The notes: a model not told the origin generated them from the sequence alone. Shown: positions 8,448 through 18,114, counted from the stretch's first letter. The stretch is DNA of 64,000 nucleotides from Crateriforma conspicua (GCF_007752935.1 NZ_CP036319.1:930001-994000); one strand, 5' to 3'. Numbers and translations are program-made.

Positions 8448-9611
8448 TCACTCGGCGACATCCAGATACAGCGATCGGACGTTGTCCGCATCCAAGGCGA
8501 TCGGGTTGAAGGTACCGGTCCATTGTCGCAGTGCGTCGTCGGCAAATTCGTCGATCTGGCCGCTGGGAATTGCCAAGTCCGCTAGGTTGGTCGCCAACCC
8601 CGCACGCCGGACCCATTGCTGTACCAAGTCGGCCAGTCGATCCGACGGGCTTTGGTCCGATGGCGGCAGATCCAATTCGCGCAACAGTTCCGCATACCAC
8701 TGTTGATGCTGTTGCCCGTTCAAGCGGATCACCGCCGGCAACATCAGCCCGACCGCTTGGCCGTGGGCGATTCCGTGACGTGCGGTCAGTGGGTTCGCCG
8801 TTGCATGAGCGGCGCCCAACATCGACGTTTCGATGGCCATGCCAGCCAAGCTGGCCCCCAATTGCATTTGGCTGCGTGCCTCCAGGTCGTTCGGATCGTC
8901 CAGCACGCGTGGGAATCCCGACGCCAGCATCCCAAAGGCTCGTCGGCTGTACGTGATCGACATCTCGTTCCGCCGTTTGGTGACGTACGTTTCTATCGCG
9001 TGCGACAGCGCATCAATCCCCGTCAACGCGGTCACGCTGGCCGGTTGGGTCAGGGTCAACGTTGGGTCCAGCAAGGCGACACGGCAAGCCGCGCGGGGAT
9101 CGCCGCACGGCATTTTGACGTGCGTCTTGGCGTCGCTGATCAAAGCAAACGACTGGCTCTCGCTGCCGGTGCCCGCTGTCGTCGGCACCGCGATCATGGG
9201 CAATAAATCCGTGGTCGCTTTTCCGACACCCGCGTAGTCGTGGATGGATCCACCACAGCAGTAAACGAAATTGATTCCCTTGCAACAGTCCATGCTGCTC
9301 CCGCCACCGAGTCCGACCAAGACATCCGGTTGAAAATCTGCCGTGCACCGTACCCCTGCGTCGACCATGTCGGAGGTGGGGTTTTCACCGAAGTCGTGGA
9401 ATGAAGCGGTCTCCAGACCTGACGACTGCAGCAATCCCATCGCATGATCGAAATGTCCGGCATCAATCAACCCAGGATCACAGACAACCATCACTTTGCG
9501 GGCGCGAGGACCCTGCCCCGCCGAAATCTGTGCCGTGATATCGCCCAGTTGATCCAACGAGCCATCACCAAAGACGAAGCGTGTGCGCTGTTGAATGTCG
9601 AATGGTTGCAT
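8448..9611 (-). CDS. Iron-containing (group III) alcohol dehydrogenase
   Basis: 387 residues from the ATG at 9611 (MQPFDIQQRTRFVFGDGSL); the frame is open upstream but that part is Arg/Pro-rich and unlike the family. The Rossmann-like NAD region contains VGLGGGSSMDCCKGINF and is followed by AVPTTAGTGSESQSFALI. The metal-binding segment has ALSHAIETYV and the histidine-rich AAHATANPLTARHGIAHG. Such enzymes reduce aldehydes or oxidise alcohols with NAD(P) and Fe2+ or Zn2+; the substrate cannot be read from sequence. Length is typical for the family. Confidence 0.92.
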   Translation of the reverse strand: MQPFDIQQRTRFVFGDGSLDQLGDITAQISAGQGPRARKVMVVCDPGLIDAGHFDHAMGLLQSSGLETASFHDFGENPTSDMVDAGVRCTADFQPDVLVGLGGGSSMDCCKGINFVYCCGGSIHDYAGVGKATTDLLPMIAVPTTAGTGSESQSFALISDAKTHVKMPCGDPRAACRVALLDPTLTLTQPASVTALTGIDALSHAIETYVTKRRNEMSITYSRRAFGMLASGFPRVLDDPNDLEARSQMQLGASLAGMAIETSMLGAAHATANPLTARHGIAHGQAVGLMLPAVIRLNGQQHQQWYAELLRELDLPPSDQSPSDRLADLVQQWVRRAGLATNLADLAIPSGQIDEFADDALRQWTGTFNPIALDADNVRSLYLDVAE

Positions 9612-9852
9612 GTTGGATCGGACGGAAGGGTTGGGATGGCGGGAGGGGCGGGCGGTGAGAGTACACGATGGTCGGACGGGGAAAGCCCGGGGGCGGCCGG
9701 ACGGCGAAATCGACCGCAAAAGCATCGACCGCGGGAACATTGTACGCCGGTCTTGGCCGGACGGTTTTAGGCGAAACGGTCTGACCAGGCGATGCCCGAT
9801 CGGATGATCAAGTCGGAAACGACCAGGCCGAACGAAACCCCGATGCCAGGCA

Positions 9853-10791
9853 TTACCACGAGGTGTCATCCACGGTCAAAAGCAATTGCCAAACGCACAC
9901 ACCGATCAACAATCCGGCGATCACCGCCGCAACGGGGACACGCAGCCACCACGGTCGGCGACGGATCGGAATGTCAGTCACGGCGATGCAGGTCGGGGTG
10001 AACAAGGCGACCGCATACAGCCATGCCGGATAGTCTTCCCAAGTGTAGAACCGGGACGTTGTGGTCAATGCGGCGATCATTCCGGCCAATGGGAAAAACA
10101 CGACTGAAACCACCCGCGACGGCAAAGTGGCTGTGCCCCGCAATGTGACGACGACCTGGCAGGCAAGCGTTGCGGAGATTGCCGCCAGGCACCACTGCGC
10201 CGGGGCCGCATAGTTCAACGCGGTCAAAAGCATCGCGGGACCAAGTCCGGCCAAGCCCACCAGCAAAAGCCAGCTGCCTGCACCGCTCCGGTGCAACGAT
10301 TGGAATGAAGCGATGTTCAGCAGGACGCTGACAACGACCAACGCGAACCACGTCCGATGAAGCGGCAGTGTGTCGACCCAACCTTCGCCGGTTGGCAGCA
10401 CCATGAACGCGAGCCATGTGGAACCCAAGCCGACCAATAACATTCGCCAGCCGTTCCAAGGTTCGGTAACGGCGAACATTCCACACGCGGCCAGGGCCAG
10501 TACGAACAATGGTGCAATGACGCTACGCCACGCCTCATCGTCGAACACCCAGGCGACGAACGATTGCTCGCTTTCCGAGAAGTGAAAACCGATGGCCAAC
10601 GACCCAAGCATGGCCAAGCACCAACCGGCCGCGGCCACCAGAGCAGCCGCACCGGTTCGATTCCATGGCGATTTGGCGACTTCGTCAACGCCAGACACGC
10701 CGGCAACACGACCGGCCGTCCAGGCGGCGACAAATGCGATCACGGCTGGCAAGGCCATACAGCCCACCAGCAACTCAGTGCTGAAAGTCAC
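9853..10791 (-). CDS. Polytopic membrane protein, unknown function
   Basis: 312 residues from a GTG at 10791, chosen because it begins right after the upstream yceI-type stop (2-base gap) and opens directly into a membrane helix. About ten hydrophobic helices are visible, for example FSTELLVGCMALPAVIAFVA, VIAPLFVLALAACGMFAV and PVAAVIAGLLIGVCVWQLLL. No conserved polar motif identifies a transporter family. Its tight coupling to the YceI-family gene suggests co-translation. Function unknown. Confidence 0.75.
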   Translation of the reverse strand: MTFSTELLVGCMALPAVIAFVAAWTAGRVAGVSGVDEVAKSPWNRTGAAALVAAAGWCLAMLGSLAIGFHFSESEQSFVAWVFDDEAWRSVIAPLFVLALAACGMFAVTEPWNGWRMLLVGLGSTWLAFMVLPTGEGWVDTLPLHRTWFALVVVSVLLNIASFQSLHRSGAGSWLLLVGLAGLGPAMLLTALNYAAPAQWCLAAISATLACQVVVTLRGTATLPSRVVSVVFFPLAGMIAALTTTSRFYTWEDYPAWLYAVALFTPTCIAVTDIPIRRRPWWLRVPVAAVIAGLLIGVCVWQLLLTVDDTSW

Positions 10792-10793
10792 TC

Positions 10794-11345
10794 CTAGGGA
10801 ACGAACTTCAAAGTCGCTTTGATGGCGACGTCGTTGTCGATCTTGCCTTGACCGTAGGTCATGCCCCATTTGGTACGATCGATTTTGAATTCGGCCGTCA
10901 GTGTGGCACCGTCCGACTTGGCCACACAAACCACGGGGACTTCGACCGTTTCCGTTTTGCCCAGCATCGTCAATTTCCCGATCATCTTTCCGGTTCGCGG
11001 CTCATCGCCGGCCACCATCTTGTCCGATTCAAATCGGATCTCGGGGTACTTGCGAACGTCAAAAAAGTCGGGGTTCTTCAGGTGGTTGGTCAGTTTCGGA
11101 TTGTCCGACCACAGGCTGGCCGTTTGGATGACCACTTTCAACGAAGCGTCCAGAGGATTTTCGGGATTCAGCGTCGCGTCGGCTGCGAATTTCTTGAATC
11201 CGCCGTCGTGCTTTCCGTCGGGCTTGGTGCCGACAAAACTGATCTTCGAATCATCGGGGACCAATTTCAAACCTTCGGCACCGGCCGGAGCGTTCAAGAA
11301 AAACGCGGCACAGGCAACCGCGGACAGCGTCATACGAAGCGACAT
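10794..11345 (-). CDS. YceI-family periplasmic protein
   Basis: 183 residues from the ATG at 11345, which gives a signal peptide (MSLRMTLSAVACAAFFLNAPAGA). The mature protein has the YceI lipocalin-like pattern: LVPDDSKISFVGTK, FAADATLNPENPLDASLKVVI, HLKNPDFFDVRKYPEIRFES, and WGMTYGQGKIDNDVAIKATL. YceI proteins bind polyisoprenoid or amphiphilic ligands in the periplasm. The stop codon lies 2 bases before the start of the membrane protein downstream, so the two are probably one operon. Confidence 0.9.
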   Translation of the reverse strand: MSLRMTLSAVACAAFFLNAPAGAEGLKLVPDDSKISFVGTKPDGKHDGGFKKFAADATLNPENPLDASLKVVIQTASLWSDNPKLTNHLKNPDFFDVRKYPEIRFESDKMVAGDEPRTGKMIGKLTMLGKTETVEVPVVCVAKSDGATLTAEFKIDRTKWGMTYGQGKIDNDVAIKATLKFVP

Positions 11346-11505
11346 GGAGGGGCTCACAAACGAGGGAGTCGATCGAAATCGGGGAGAAGGACAAAACGCA
11401 TGCCCCGGTCGGGACACCGTTCAACCCGACCAATAGTTTAAAGCTGCGACAACCCGCCACGGTCGCCGAAGAAAACTTTTTCGCCGATGCTGTTCCAGCG
11501 GCGGG

Positions 11506-14500
11506 TCAGGATACGGTCGCGGCCCAGTCGCACAGTGAATTGATGTATGCGGCGGTCCCGTCACGATTCCAGCTGTCCAATTGATCCTGCGATTTCAGTT
11601 GTCGTCCGCGTTGCATCGGCGTGACGAAAAAACCACTGGAAACGTCAGGCAGTGCCGACATGTCGCCCCACAATTTTTCAAACTGGCTGACCGGGAAAAT
11701 GTCTTCTTGGCCGTGCCCCCAGCGTTTCTTGACGTCTTTCAGCGTGATGTAGGTGGGCAATCGTGATGCGGCGTCGCGAACGGCACGATCCACCTTGGAC
11801 GCATTTTCCAGGTCGTCCACCGACAGACCAAACCACTTCAACAATCGATGTATGTCGATCCACGTGGTCATGCTGTTGTAGTAGGTCAGCCCGAATTCGA
11901 TTTCTTCGTCGGGCATGGCAAGGCCTTCCACCAAACGGACGCGTCCGTCGACACGGGCCAAGCCGCCGCCGCGATCTTCCAGTCGCCGTGTGATGACTTC
12001 GAAGTTCAGATCATTTCCGGACTGCAGGTGCAGCCCCAACAGCCCGGGGTCGACGTTGGCGCCCAGTGTATCGATGTTGTGCAACATCAAGTGCTGTAGC
12101 GTCGGTTGACGCTTCAGCATTGCGGCCAGCGTTCCGCTGCGAATCAGATTGGGCACTTCGTACCAGTGCCCGACCGGATGCATGCACTGGGCGGGCAAGT
12201 TGTCGGTGTAATCGCTGCCTTCGCCCTGTTGTACCGCCCACTGTGACAATGCCGCGCGCAAACTTTCACGAACCTTTTGTTGTTGTTCGTCCAAGACTTG
12301 CTGGGCCGTTTCTTCCCACATGAATCGCAAGTCGCGAAGCATCGGAATCATTCGCAACCCGACGCTGCGTCCAGTCGAAACGTACAGGTCACCTTCGAAA
12401 CCGTAATTGTCTTGACGCTGGATGGCATCGCGGATGGCCCGCTCGGTCAACCAACTGGTGGTGACCACATGCGGGATGGATCCACCAAACTGACGTGTGA
12501 CCGCGCGATTCTTGGCCAAATGCACTTCAAGAAAGTTGCGATGGCGTCCGGCGAAACGATGAAACGGATGCAATGCTTTGCAAACGCCTGCGCCTTGAGT
12601 CCAGCGGCTGCCCACACCGGCGGCCAAAGTGACGATGCCGACCCGGCCGTCGGCAATCGCGCGGCGTCCCAGATCCACGGTCGATGCGTCGATGGCGACC
12701 CTCGCGTCGATCAAGTCGCTCGCATCGACGTCTTCGATCGACGCGTTGGCCCCCAGTCGGTTTTGGGCCAATCCCAATCGGCCGCTGCGCAGATCAGATC
12801 GGATCTGTTCGTGTTGTTGGCGATCGAAACCGGTCTGTTCCAAAATCTGTCGCAGCGGGCTGTGATCGCCTTCCGACTTGGTGGCCGCCGGCAAAATGGA
12901 TTCCAGCAACCGCATTGGATCGGTTTCGTTGCCCGATGCAGAATCACCGGACCGGCGAATCCCGTGTCCGACGTTTTGCAGTTCGTGCAGCGTGATCTTG
13001 GACAATTCGCGTGCCGGTCGACGCAAGGCCGCCGGCAACATCATTTCGTAATAGCGACCGGGCAACATGGCTTCGTTGCCGCGCCGCAGAGTTGCCGCGG
13101 TGCCGTTGTCGTTGATGGCGAAATCGTAAACGACCGGGTCCATGGCAAACGGCAACGCGGTTTCCATTTCGCGTTTGACGCGGATCATGGTTTCGCCCAG
13201 CCAAGCTTGTGCCTCGGGTTTGACGGTGGGATCAAAGATGAAACCCATGCCGCCACCGGACATGCCGCCCAGCATCCAAAAGCCCCAGAATTGGTCGCCG
13301 TATTTCTGTCGACAGGATTCAATCAGCCGGTCGGTGAATCGGTTGGTGGCCCAGGGGATGATTGACTGCAACGGGCCTTCGAAATTTCGCGTGGTCGCAT
13401 CGCCCACCGCGCGGATATCGCCACGCTGAAGCGCATCGACCACTTCGTCATAAATCTGCATGGCTTTCTGGCGACCAGCCCATTCCTTTTCGCCACGCAA
13501 TAGATAGTGCTCGGTGACCATTTCCAGGATCGGGCCGACGTTCTGGGCCATGCCGCCGTGGACCATGATCAAGCTGTCTTGCAGCTTTTGTCGCGTCACG
13601 TCATCGACCTTGTCGCGGTCCAGGACCGTGTGTACCGGCGTCAGACGCCCGCGACTGATGCCATATTCCGGGTCTCCTTCGGTGGCGGTCGTACCACAGA
13701 TCAGCTTGATGCCCGGCCAGACGCCCCCGGAATCTTGCCACCCGCCGCCGCTGCCGCCGATCCATTCGCCCAGGATCGCGCGTGCCGCGACCAAACGACG
13801 GTCCGATTCGGTCAACACACCGGTCAGCTGACGGACTTGTCCGGTGGCTCGCATCAAAATGGAAATCAACGACCCAAGCAGGTTGGTCGACACGGCCAGA
13901 CGCGAGCCTTTCGGTATGTCATTGATCTTGCTGACCAGTTCAAAGCCTTTGCCCGGGCCGATCATCCGCGCCAGCAGGCTTTCCAAAGGTTCCTGGCATC
14001 CTTCCAGTCCCGGCGGAACGATGCCGGCGGCGATCACCGCGGCCTTTAGCAGGCCCAGGTAGTCACGAGCGAAATCAAACATTTCGCCGATGCTGGTCAC
14101 ATCGGTCGACGCTTTCAAATCGACACTGACCAAGCGGATCACGGGTTGGTCGATGATACGTAGGTACGTTTCGATCGGCGGACGGGGCGCCGCATCGCGG
14201 CCGCAAACGCCCAGATCGACCGATACGTTCAGAACGCGAGCGCCTTCGGGGAAATCCATCCCAAGAAAAAAGATGTCGCTCCACGCGGAGTGTGAAAAAT
14301 CCATCCGCACCGCCGTCGTTTCGCACAACAGCGGGGGCAGTGATTCGCCGGAGGCGGCTAGTAAATCCGATGAGAATCGAAGTGGATGATCGGCCGGATG
14401 CCCCAAGCGAAACATCCATTGGTTGCCTCGCACCGTGCGGACACTCTGTTTGACCTGGTCGGCCAGCGTTTGGAAACCCAGTCGGTGATAGGCTTCTGCC

Positions 14501-14847
14501 AACGCGCTGCACAACCCATCGCTTGCACCGGAGTCGGCCTGGGTTTCCAAAAAGACTTCGATGGCTTCCAAGAACCGTCGTTCCAGCAAGTGTTGATAGC
14601 CATCGAAGGGGATTTCGCTTTGACGCGTCGGGTCCAATCGGGGCGGCAAGTGATAGCGATGGATCGCAGCCAAAAAGAACAACGCCCGAACACGACGGTA
14701 CAGGTTGCGTTCGCCGCGTCGAAATTGATCCAGCTGGTCGGCGGCCGCGATCAATTGGTCGCGGTCCATCGTCGCGACCACGGATTCCAACGATTGATTG
14801 CGAACCAAGTCGTCATCCGAGGTGATGATGTCAATCAGTTTCGTCAT
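11506..14847 (-). CDS. Fucokinase-like GHMP kinase fused to UDPGP-type pyrophosphorylase
   Basis: 1113 residues. Residues 1-140 are helical and unassigned. About 150-610 look like a GHMP kinase close to L-fucokinase: IPKGSRLAVSTNLLGSL (311-327; motif changed from the usual GSGLGTSS), the fucokinase-type GGSGGGWQDSGGVWPGIKL (364-382), and the C-terminal GGMSGGGMGFIFDP (527-540). About 735-1070 resemble a UDP-sugar pyrophosphorylase (UDPGP): VTLAAGVGSRWTQGAGVCKA, CMHPVGHWYEVPNL, LMLHNIDTLGANVDPGLLG, LNFEVITRRLEDRGGGLAR. Together they could phosphorylate a free sugar and activate it as a nucleotide sugar. The order is opposite to bifunctional Fkp. The gene starts 3 bases after the nucleotidyltransferase-like gene stops. 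The sugar is unknown. Confidence 0.8.
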   Translation of the reverse strand: MTKLIDIITSDDDLVRNQSLESVVATMDRDQLIAAADQLDQFRRGERNLYRRVRALFFLAAIHRYHLPPRLDPTRQSEIPFDGYQHLLERRFLEAIEVFLETQADSGASDGLCSALAEAYHRLGFQTLADQVKQSVRTVRGNQWMFRLGHPADHPLRFSSDLLAASGESLPPLLCETTAVRMDFSHSAWSDIFFLGMDFPEGARVLNVSVDLGVCGRDAAPRPPIETYLRIIDQPVIRLVSVDLKASTDVTSIGEMFDFARDYLGLLKAAVIAAGIVPPGLEGCQEPLESLLARMIGPGKGFELVSKINDIPKGSRLAVSTNLLGSLISILMRATGQVRQLTGVLTESDRRLVAARAILGEWIGGSGGGWQDSGGVWPGIKLICGTTATEGDPEYGISRGRLTPVHTVLDRDKVDDVTRQKLQDSLIMVHGGMAQNVGPILEMVTEHYLLRGEKEWAGRQKAMQIYDEVVDALQRGDIRAVGDATTRNFEGPLQSIIPWATNRFTDRLIESCRQKYGDQFWGFWMLGGMSGGGMGFIFDPTVKPEAQAWLGETMIRVKREMETALPFAMDPVVYDFAINDNGTAATLRRGNEAMLPGRYYEMMLPAALRRPARELSKITLHELQNVGHGIRRSGDSASGNETDPMRLLESILPAATKSEGDHSPLRQILEQTGFDRQQHEQIRSDLRSGRLGLAQNRLGANASIEDVDASDLIDARVAIDASTVDLGRRAIADGRVGIVTLAAGVGSRWTQGAGVCKALHPFHRFAGRHRNFLEVHLAKNRAVTRQFGGSIPHVVTTSWLTERAIRDAIQRQDNYGFEGDLYVSTGRSVGLRMIPMLRDLRFMWEETAQQVLDEQQQKVRESLRAALSQWAVQQGEGSDYTDNLPAQCMHPVGHWYEVPNLIRSGTLAAMLKRQPTLQHLMLHNIDTLGANVDPGLLGLHLQSGNDLNFEVITRRLEDRGGGLARVDGRVRLVEGLAMPDEEIEFGLTYYNSMTTWIDIHRLLKWFGLSVDDLENASKVDRAVRDAASRLPTYITLKDVKKRWGHGQEDIFPVSQFEKLWGDMSALPDVSSGFFVTPMQRGRQLKSQDQLDSWNRDGTAAYINSLCDWAATVS

Positions 14848-14850
14848 GAA

Positions 14851-15780
14851 TCAGTTCCCCGATCCATCGGGGGCACCGGCGGCTTGGCCGTCGGACGTGT
14901 CACTCTTGCCTGCCATGTCGGCGATACGGCCGGGGTGTTGTGCCAACAGTTCGACCATTTCGGTCAGAATTTGATCCCGATCGGTACCCGAAAGCCCGAA
15001 CGCCAACTGGGCGACCAACATGCCGTATTTGACACCGATGTTGTATCGATTGCCTTGAACGCGATAGGCCAAGTATCGGCTGCGAGTCGGCAGGGTAGCC
15101 AACGCATCTGACAGCGTTGCTTTCTTGGCGGATGATTCCGCGTTTTGCTCCGCGACGACTGCGTCGACTGCATCCATCGCATCGGCGGTCAGCACGTGCA
15201 TTCCAAAGAACCCCAAGTAGTGACCGCTGCGAAGACCCGCGGTGACCAATTCCTGTTCGGCTTGGGTCGGCGTTGGCTTTTCCACCACGCGGCTGACTTC
15301 ATACAAGTCGCTGTGTCGCGGGACGTGCGTGCCGGCAACGACGCCGAAATATGGCAACCGACTTTCGCGGGTGGCTTGAACCGCCGATACGCTGCTGCCC
15401 AAATCGCTGGCAACGTCGATCAGTTGTCTGGCACAGGTCTGATGCGTCTGGCTCAGGTAAAGGTGATCGCCGACCAAGTGCAAGATCGGCTCGCCGTCGG
15501 CAAAGTCACGTCCTTGGGCGACCGCGTGGGCATAGCCTTGCGGTTGGCTTTGGACGACGAATTGCAGACAGCCGATGTGCGGGCCGGCCGCTTTGCGAAA
15601 GCTGTCTTCGCTGCCCGGTGCGATGACCAGGCAGATTTCTTCGATTCCCGCCGACAAGGTTTCTTCGACAATCGACTGCAGTGCCGTTTTGTCCTGGCCG
15701 TCACGGTCGACCAAGCGTTGCAGTGGGATGGTCGATTGGTCGGGTGCCGCCGCGGTGATCACGGCTTTGCGAATCTTCAT
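14851..15780 (-). CDS. Sugar nucleotidyltransferase-like protein, GalU-related, degenerate active site
   Basis: 309 residues from the ATG at 15780 (MKIRKAVITAAAP). The fold pattern of GalU/RmlA is clear: an AVIT strand, a helix ending AGIEEICLVIAPG, QGYAHAVAQGRDFADGEPILHLVGDHLY (the usual GD metal site appears as VGDH), RLPYFGVVAG, and VVEKPTPTQA. The N-terminal nucleotide-binding loop, normally GxGTR with a following PK, is instead AAAPDQSTIPLQ. It may be inactive, regulatory, or use a different chemistry. It overlaps no gene but lies 3 bases ahead of the kinase-UDPGP fusion, so the two form an operon. Confidence 0.75.
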   Translation of the reverse strand: MKIRKAVITAAAPDQSTIPLQRLVDRDGQDKTALQSIVEETLSAGIEEICLVIAPGSEDSFRKAAGPHIGCLQFVVQSQPQGYAHAVAQGRDFADGEPILHLVGDHLYLSQTHQTCARQLIDVASDLGSSVSAVQATRESRLPYFGVVAGTHVPRHSDLYEVSRVVEKPTPTQAEQELVTAGLRSGHYLGFFGMHVLTADAMDAVDAVVAEQNAESSAKKATLSDALATLPTRSRYLAYRVQGNRYNIGVKYGMLVAQLAFGLSGTDRDQILTEMVELLAQHPGRIADMAGKSDTSDGQAAGAPDGSGN

Positions 15781-16074
15781 GATGGGCGTGTCGGTCGGTG
15801 ACGATCGGTCGGTAGACGAGGCAGACGTTCGGCATCCGCCAACCGATGGGCGGGCCGCCGTCACCGGGCAGTTTAATCTGCACCTGCGGCGTTTGGAGTG
15901 GGGGCCCAATCTGGCCAAGTGGCGAAATGACGGTCCGCCGCGGCCGCGATGCGCTGGGCCACAACCGTGCGAGTTTGTCTGGCACCGGTGCAACGGCATG
16001 TCTGGGCCGACACGCGATCCGGCACCGTCGAAAGTCAGCTGGAGATTTTGCGATTTCCTGCTGGCCCGGTGCTG
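15781..16074. other. Intergenic region, nothing recognised
   Basis: 294 bases between the nucleotidyltransferase-like gene and the downstream end of the isomerase-like gene. I see no gene or terminator. The promoter of the kinase-fusion operon probably lies here. Confidence 0.4.
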
Positions 16075-17022
16075 CTACGCCGACCGTTCGTTTAGATAGC
16101 CGATGCTTTGCTTGACGCTGGCGATCGGGTCCGGCGACTGATCCTGTTCGACATGGCATTGGTCGACACCGATCTTGGCCGCCAATTTCATAATCGCGGG
16201 CATGTCCAAGACGCCATCGCCGACCTCTTGGAACGCGTCTTTGGGGACGGCGCCTTCGTCATGGATTGTGCCGACGCCCTTTTTCAGATCTTTCAGGTGG
16301 ACTTGGCTGATTCGCGCTGCCAACTGACGCATCAGTGCTTCCGGATCGTGTCCGCCGATCTTGGCCCAGAACACGTCCAATTCAAACTCAACGGTTTGCG
16401 GATCAAACTTTTTGACGAACACATCAAACGCGGTCGTCTTGCCGTCCAGCTTTGCGAATTCGAAAGAATGATTGTGATAGCACAGTCGCATGCCGGCGGA
16501 TCGTGCCTTTTCGCCGGCGGCGTTGGCCCGGTCGGCGATGCCACGAATCTTGTCCAGTGTGTCGCGAGCATTCTTGCCGATGTAGCCGAAAACGATGTGC
16601 CGCAGTCCGATGGTTTCGGCCAATTCAATCGTCCGGTCCACGTCGGGGCCGCCGGATTGGTCCGGCGTGGCGACGGCTTGCCAGTTCATGAAGGCGCTGT
16701 GGACGGCCAAGCCCAAATCGCGAGCCATGGCGGCCAATTTGATCGCGTCGTCGTCGATGTTCATCAATTCGACTTGGCGATAACCCGCGTCGGCCACGGC
16801 TTGCAGCGTTGCCTTGGGGTCATCCTTCATCTGGTTGCGCAGCGTGTAAAGCTGCAGGCCGATGCGGTCCAGATAGGGAAGCGGTTGTCCGTCCGACTTC
16901 GCGGCTTGATCGGCCCAGACGCGGAGTGGACTGGCCAAGCCGGCGGTCAATGCGGCGGCGGCACCGGCGTTTTGAAGAAAGGATCGGCGGCTGGCGACGG
17001 GATGCGATGGATGCTTTGACAT
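16075..17022 (-). CDS. Tat-exported sugar phosphate isomerase/epimerase-like TIM-barrel protein
   Basis: 315 residues. The N-terminus has a twin-arginine signal (SRRSFLQNAGAAAALTAGLA) followed by AWAD-type cleavage sequence (VWADQ). The body fits the xylose-isomerase-like TIM barrel (AP endonuclease 2 family): RIGLQLYTLRNQMKDD, AGYRQVELM, CYHNHSFEF, VEFELDVFWAKIGG, and ISQVHLKDLKKG, with His, Glu and Asp metal-ligand candidates. Many such proteins occur in planctomycetes and act on carbohydrates in the periplasm; the substrate is unknown. Length is typical for exported members. Confidence 0.88.
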   Translation of the reverse strand: MSKHPSHPVASRRSFLQNAGAAAALTAGLASPLRVWADQAAKSDGQPLPYLDRIGLQLYTLRNQMKDDPKATLQAVADAGYRQVELMNIDDDAIKLAAMARDLGLAVHSAFMNWQAVATPDQSGGPDVDRTIELAETIGLRHIVFGYIGKNARDTLDKIRGIADRANAAGEKARSAGMRLCYHNHSFEFAKLDGKTTAFDVFVKKFDPQTVEFELDVFWAKIGGHDPEALMRQLAARISQVHLKDLKKGVGTIHDEGAVPKDAFQEVGDGVLDMPAIMKLAAKIGVDQCHVEQDQSPDPIASVKQSIGYLNERSA

Positions 17023-17085
17023 GACGGTGCGGGGGGAAGATGAATCTAGGGATTGGGGCAGGTCAAAAACGAAGAGAGGGAGGTC

Positions 17086-17979
17086 TTATTCGGCCTGTTG
17101 CCGTTTCTTTCGCTGCCTTGCGCTGTAGCGTTCAAGTGTGCGGCGTTCGGCCGCCGTCAAACTGTCCTCGCCATTGCGATGAATCTTGTCCAAGATCCGA
17201 TCCGCCTCTCGGGCTTCCTGAGCAAGTTTTCGGTCAGGGTCATGCAGTTTAAGCTTCATTCGTCGTGATCGCGAACGAATTTTGTCTGACATCTGGTTCA
17301 TGCCACCCAGCCCGTCGGCCAGAAATCCAAGGTTCCACCCGCGGAAAAAGTAAAGCAGGCCGAATGCCGCGCCGGACAAGTGGACTTGGAATGCCGTGTT
17401 GCTGTCACCCGCCAAGCCGAGTGCGCCGAACAGATCAAAACCGACGTACAGAACCGCCAGCACCCATGCTTTGACGGGCAACACGAACATCAACAAGATT
17501 TCGGTGTTCGGAAAATAGCAGGCGAACAAAATCGTCACCGCCACCACCGCGCCGCTGGCCCCGATCGTCGGCGCATCGCCAAATGCCAGCCCAGAGATTG
17601 CCGCAGCAAAACCGCCGACGATGATCGCGCACAAATAGAACCGCAGGAATTCAGCCGCCCCGATCCGCTGTTCCACGATGCGGCCGAAGATGAACAGGCC
17701 GAACATATTGAACAAGATGTGGCGGATGTTTTGATCGTCGTGCACAAAGCCGTACGTCAAAACCTGCCAAATCTTCCACGGCTGTGTCAGCGATTCCGAC
17801 GATACGGCCAGCCACGAAGCCAGGGAAAACCCGGTTTCGCGGTCGCTGAAAATCATGTCCGCGAAGAAAACCGCCACGTTGATGATGATCAACGTGATGG
17901 TCATGCTGCGGGGGTTTTCGACACGGTCCCAAGGCGAACGCATGCCGCCCCGGCCGTAATCTCGGTCGTAAAGACCCAT
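17086..17979 (-). CDS. Rhomboid-family intramembrane serine protease
   Basis: 297 residues with six to seven membrane helices. Hallmarks are RHILFNMFGLFIFG (conserved HxxxN region), the catalytic serine motif IGASGAVVAV, and VHLSGAAFGLLYFF, which carries the catalytic histidine of the last helix. The C-terminal 70 residues are a charged cytoplasmic tail (RSRSRRMKLKLHDPDRKLAQEAREADRIL is its start), with helical coiled character. It cleaves membrane-spanning substrates. A second rhomboid is encoded at 41687-42709. Confidence 0.9.
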   Translation of the reverse strand: MGLYDRDYGRGGMRSPWDRVENPRSMTITLIIINVAVFFADMIFSDRETGFSLASWLAVSSESLTQPWKIWQVLTYGFVHDDQNIRHILFNMFGLFIFGRIVEQRIGAAEFLRFYLCAIIVGGFAAAISGLAFGDAPTIGASGAVVAVTILFACYFPNTEILLMFVLPVKAWVLAVLYVGFDLFGALGLAGDSNTAFQVHLSGAAFGLLYFFRGWNLGFLADGLGGMNQMSDKIRSRSRRMKLKLHDPDRKLAQEAREADRILDKIHRNGEDSLTAAERRTLERYSARQRKKRQQAE

Positions 17980-18114
17980 GGGTGACTCGTTGGTGACGGG
18001 TGGGATAGCGAACCAAAGTTAGCAAATCCCACCACGCGAGAGAACATCGAGCCCGTAAACCTGGGCCGCCACCGCTCGGCGGTAAGCACACGGCGGCAAG
18101 CGACGGCCGATGCG

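Noticed and set aside
10640-10660. A tRNA T-arm-like GGTTCGATTCC
   Set aside because: It is inside a membrane-protein reading frame and has no matching acceptor or anticodon arms.
12277-13365. A 362-residue open frame opposite the kinase fusion
   Set aside because: It is antisense to the fucokinase-like region with no homology that I can recognise.
16108-17019. A 303-residue open frame opposite the TIM-barrel protein
   Set aside because: The minus-strand frame has a Tat signal and family motifs; the plus-strand protein has none.
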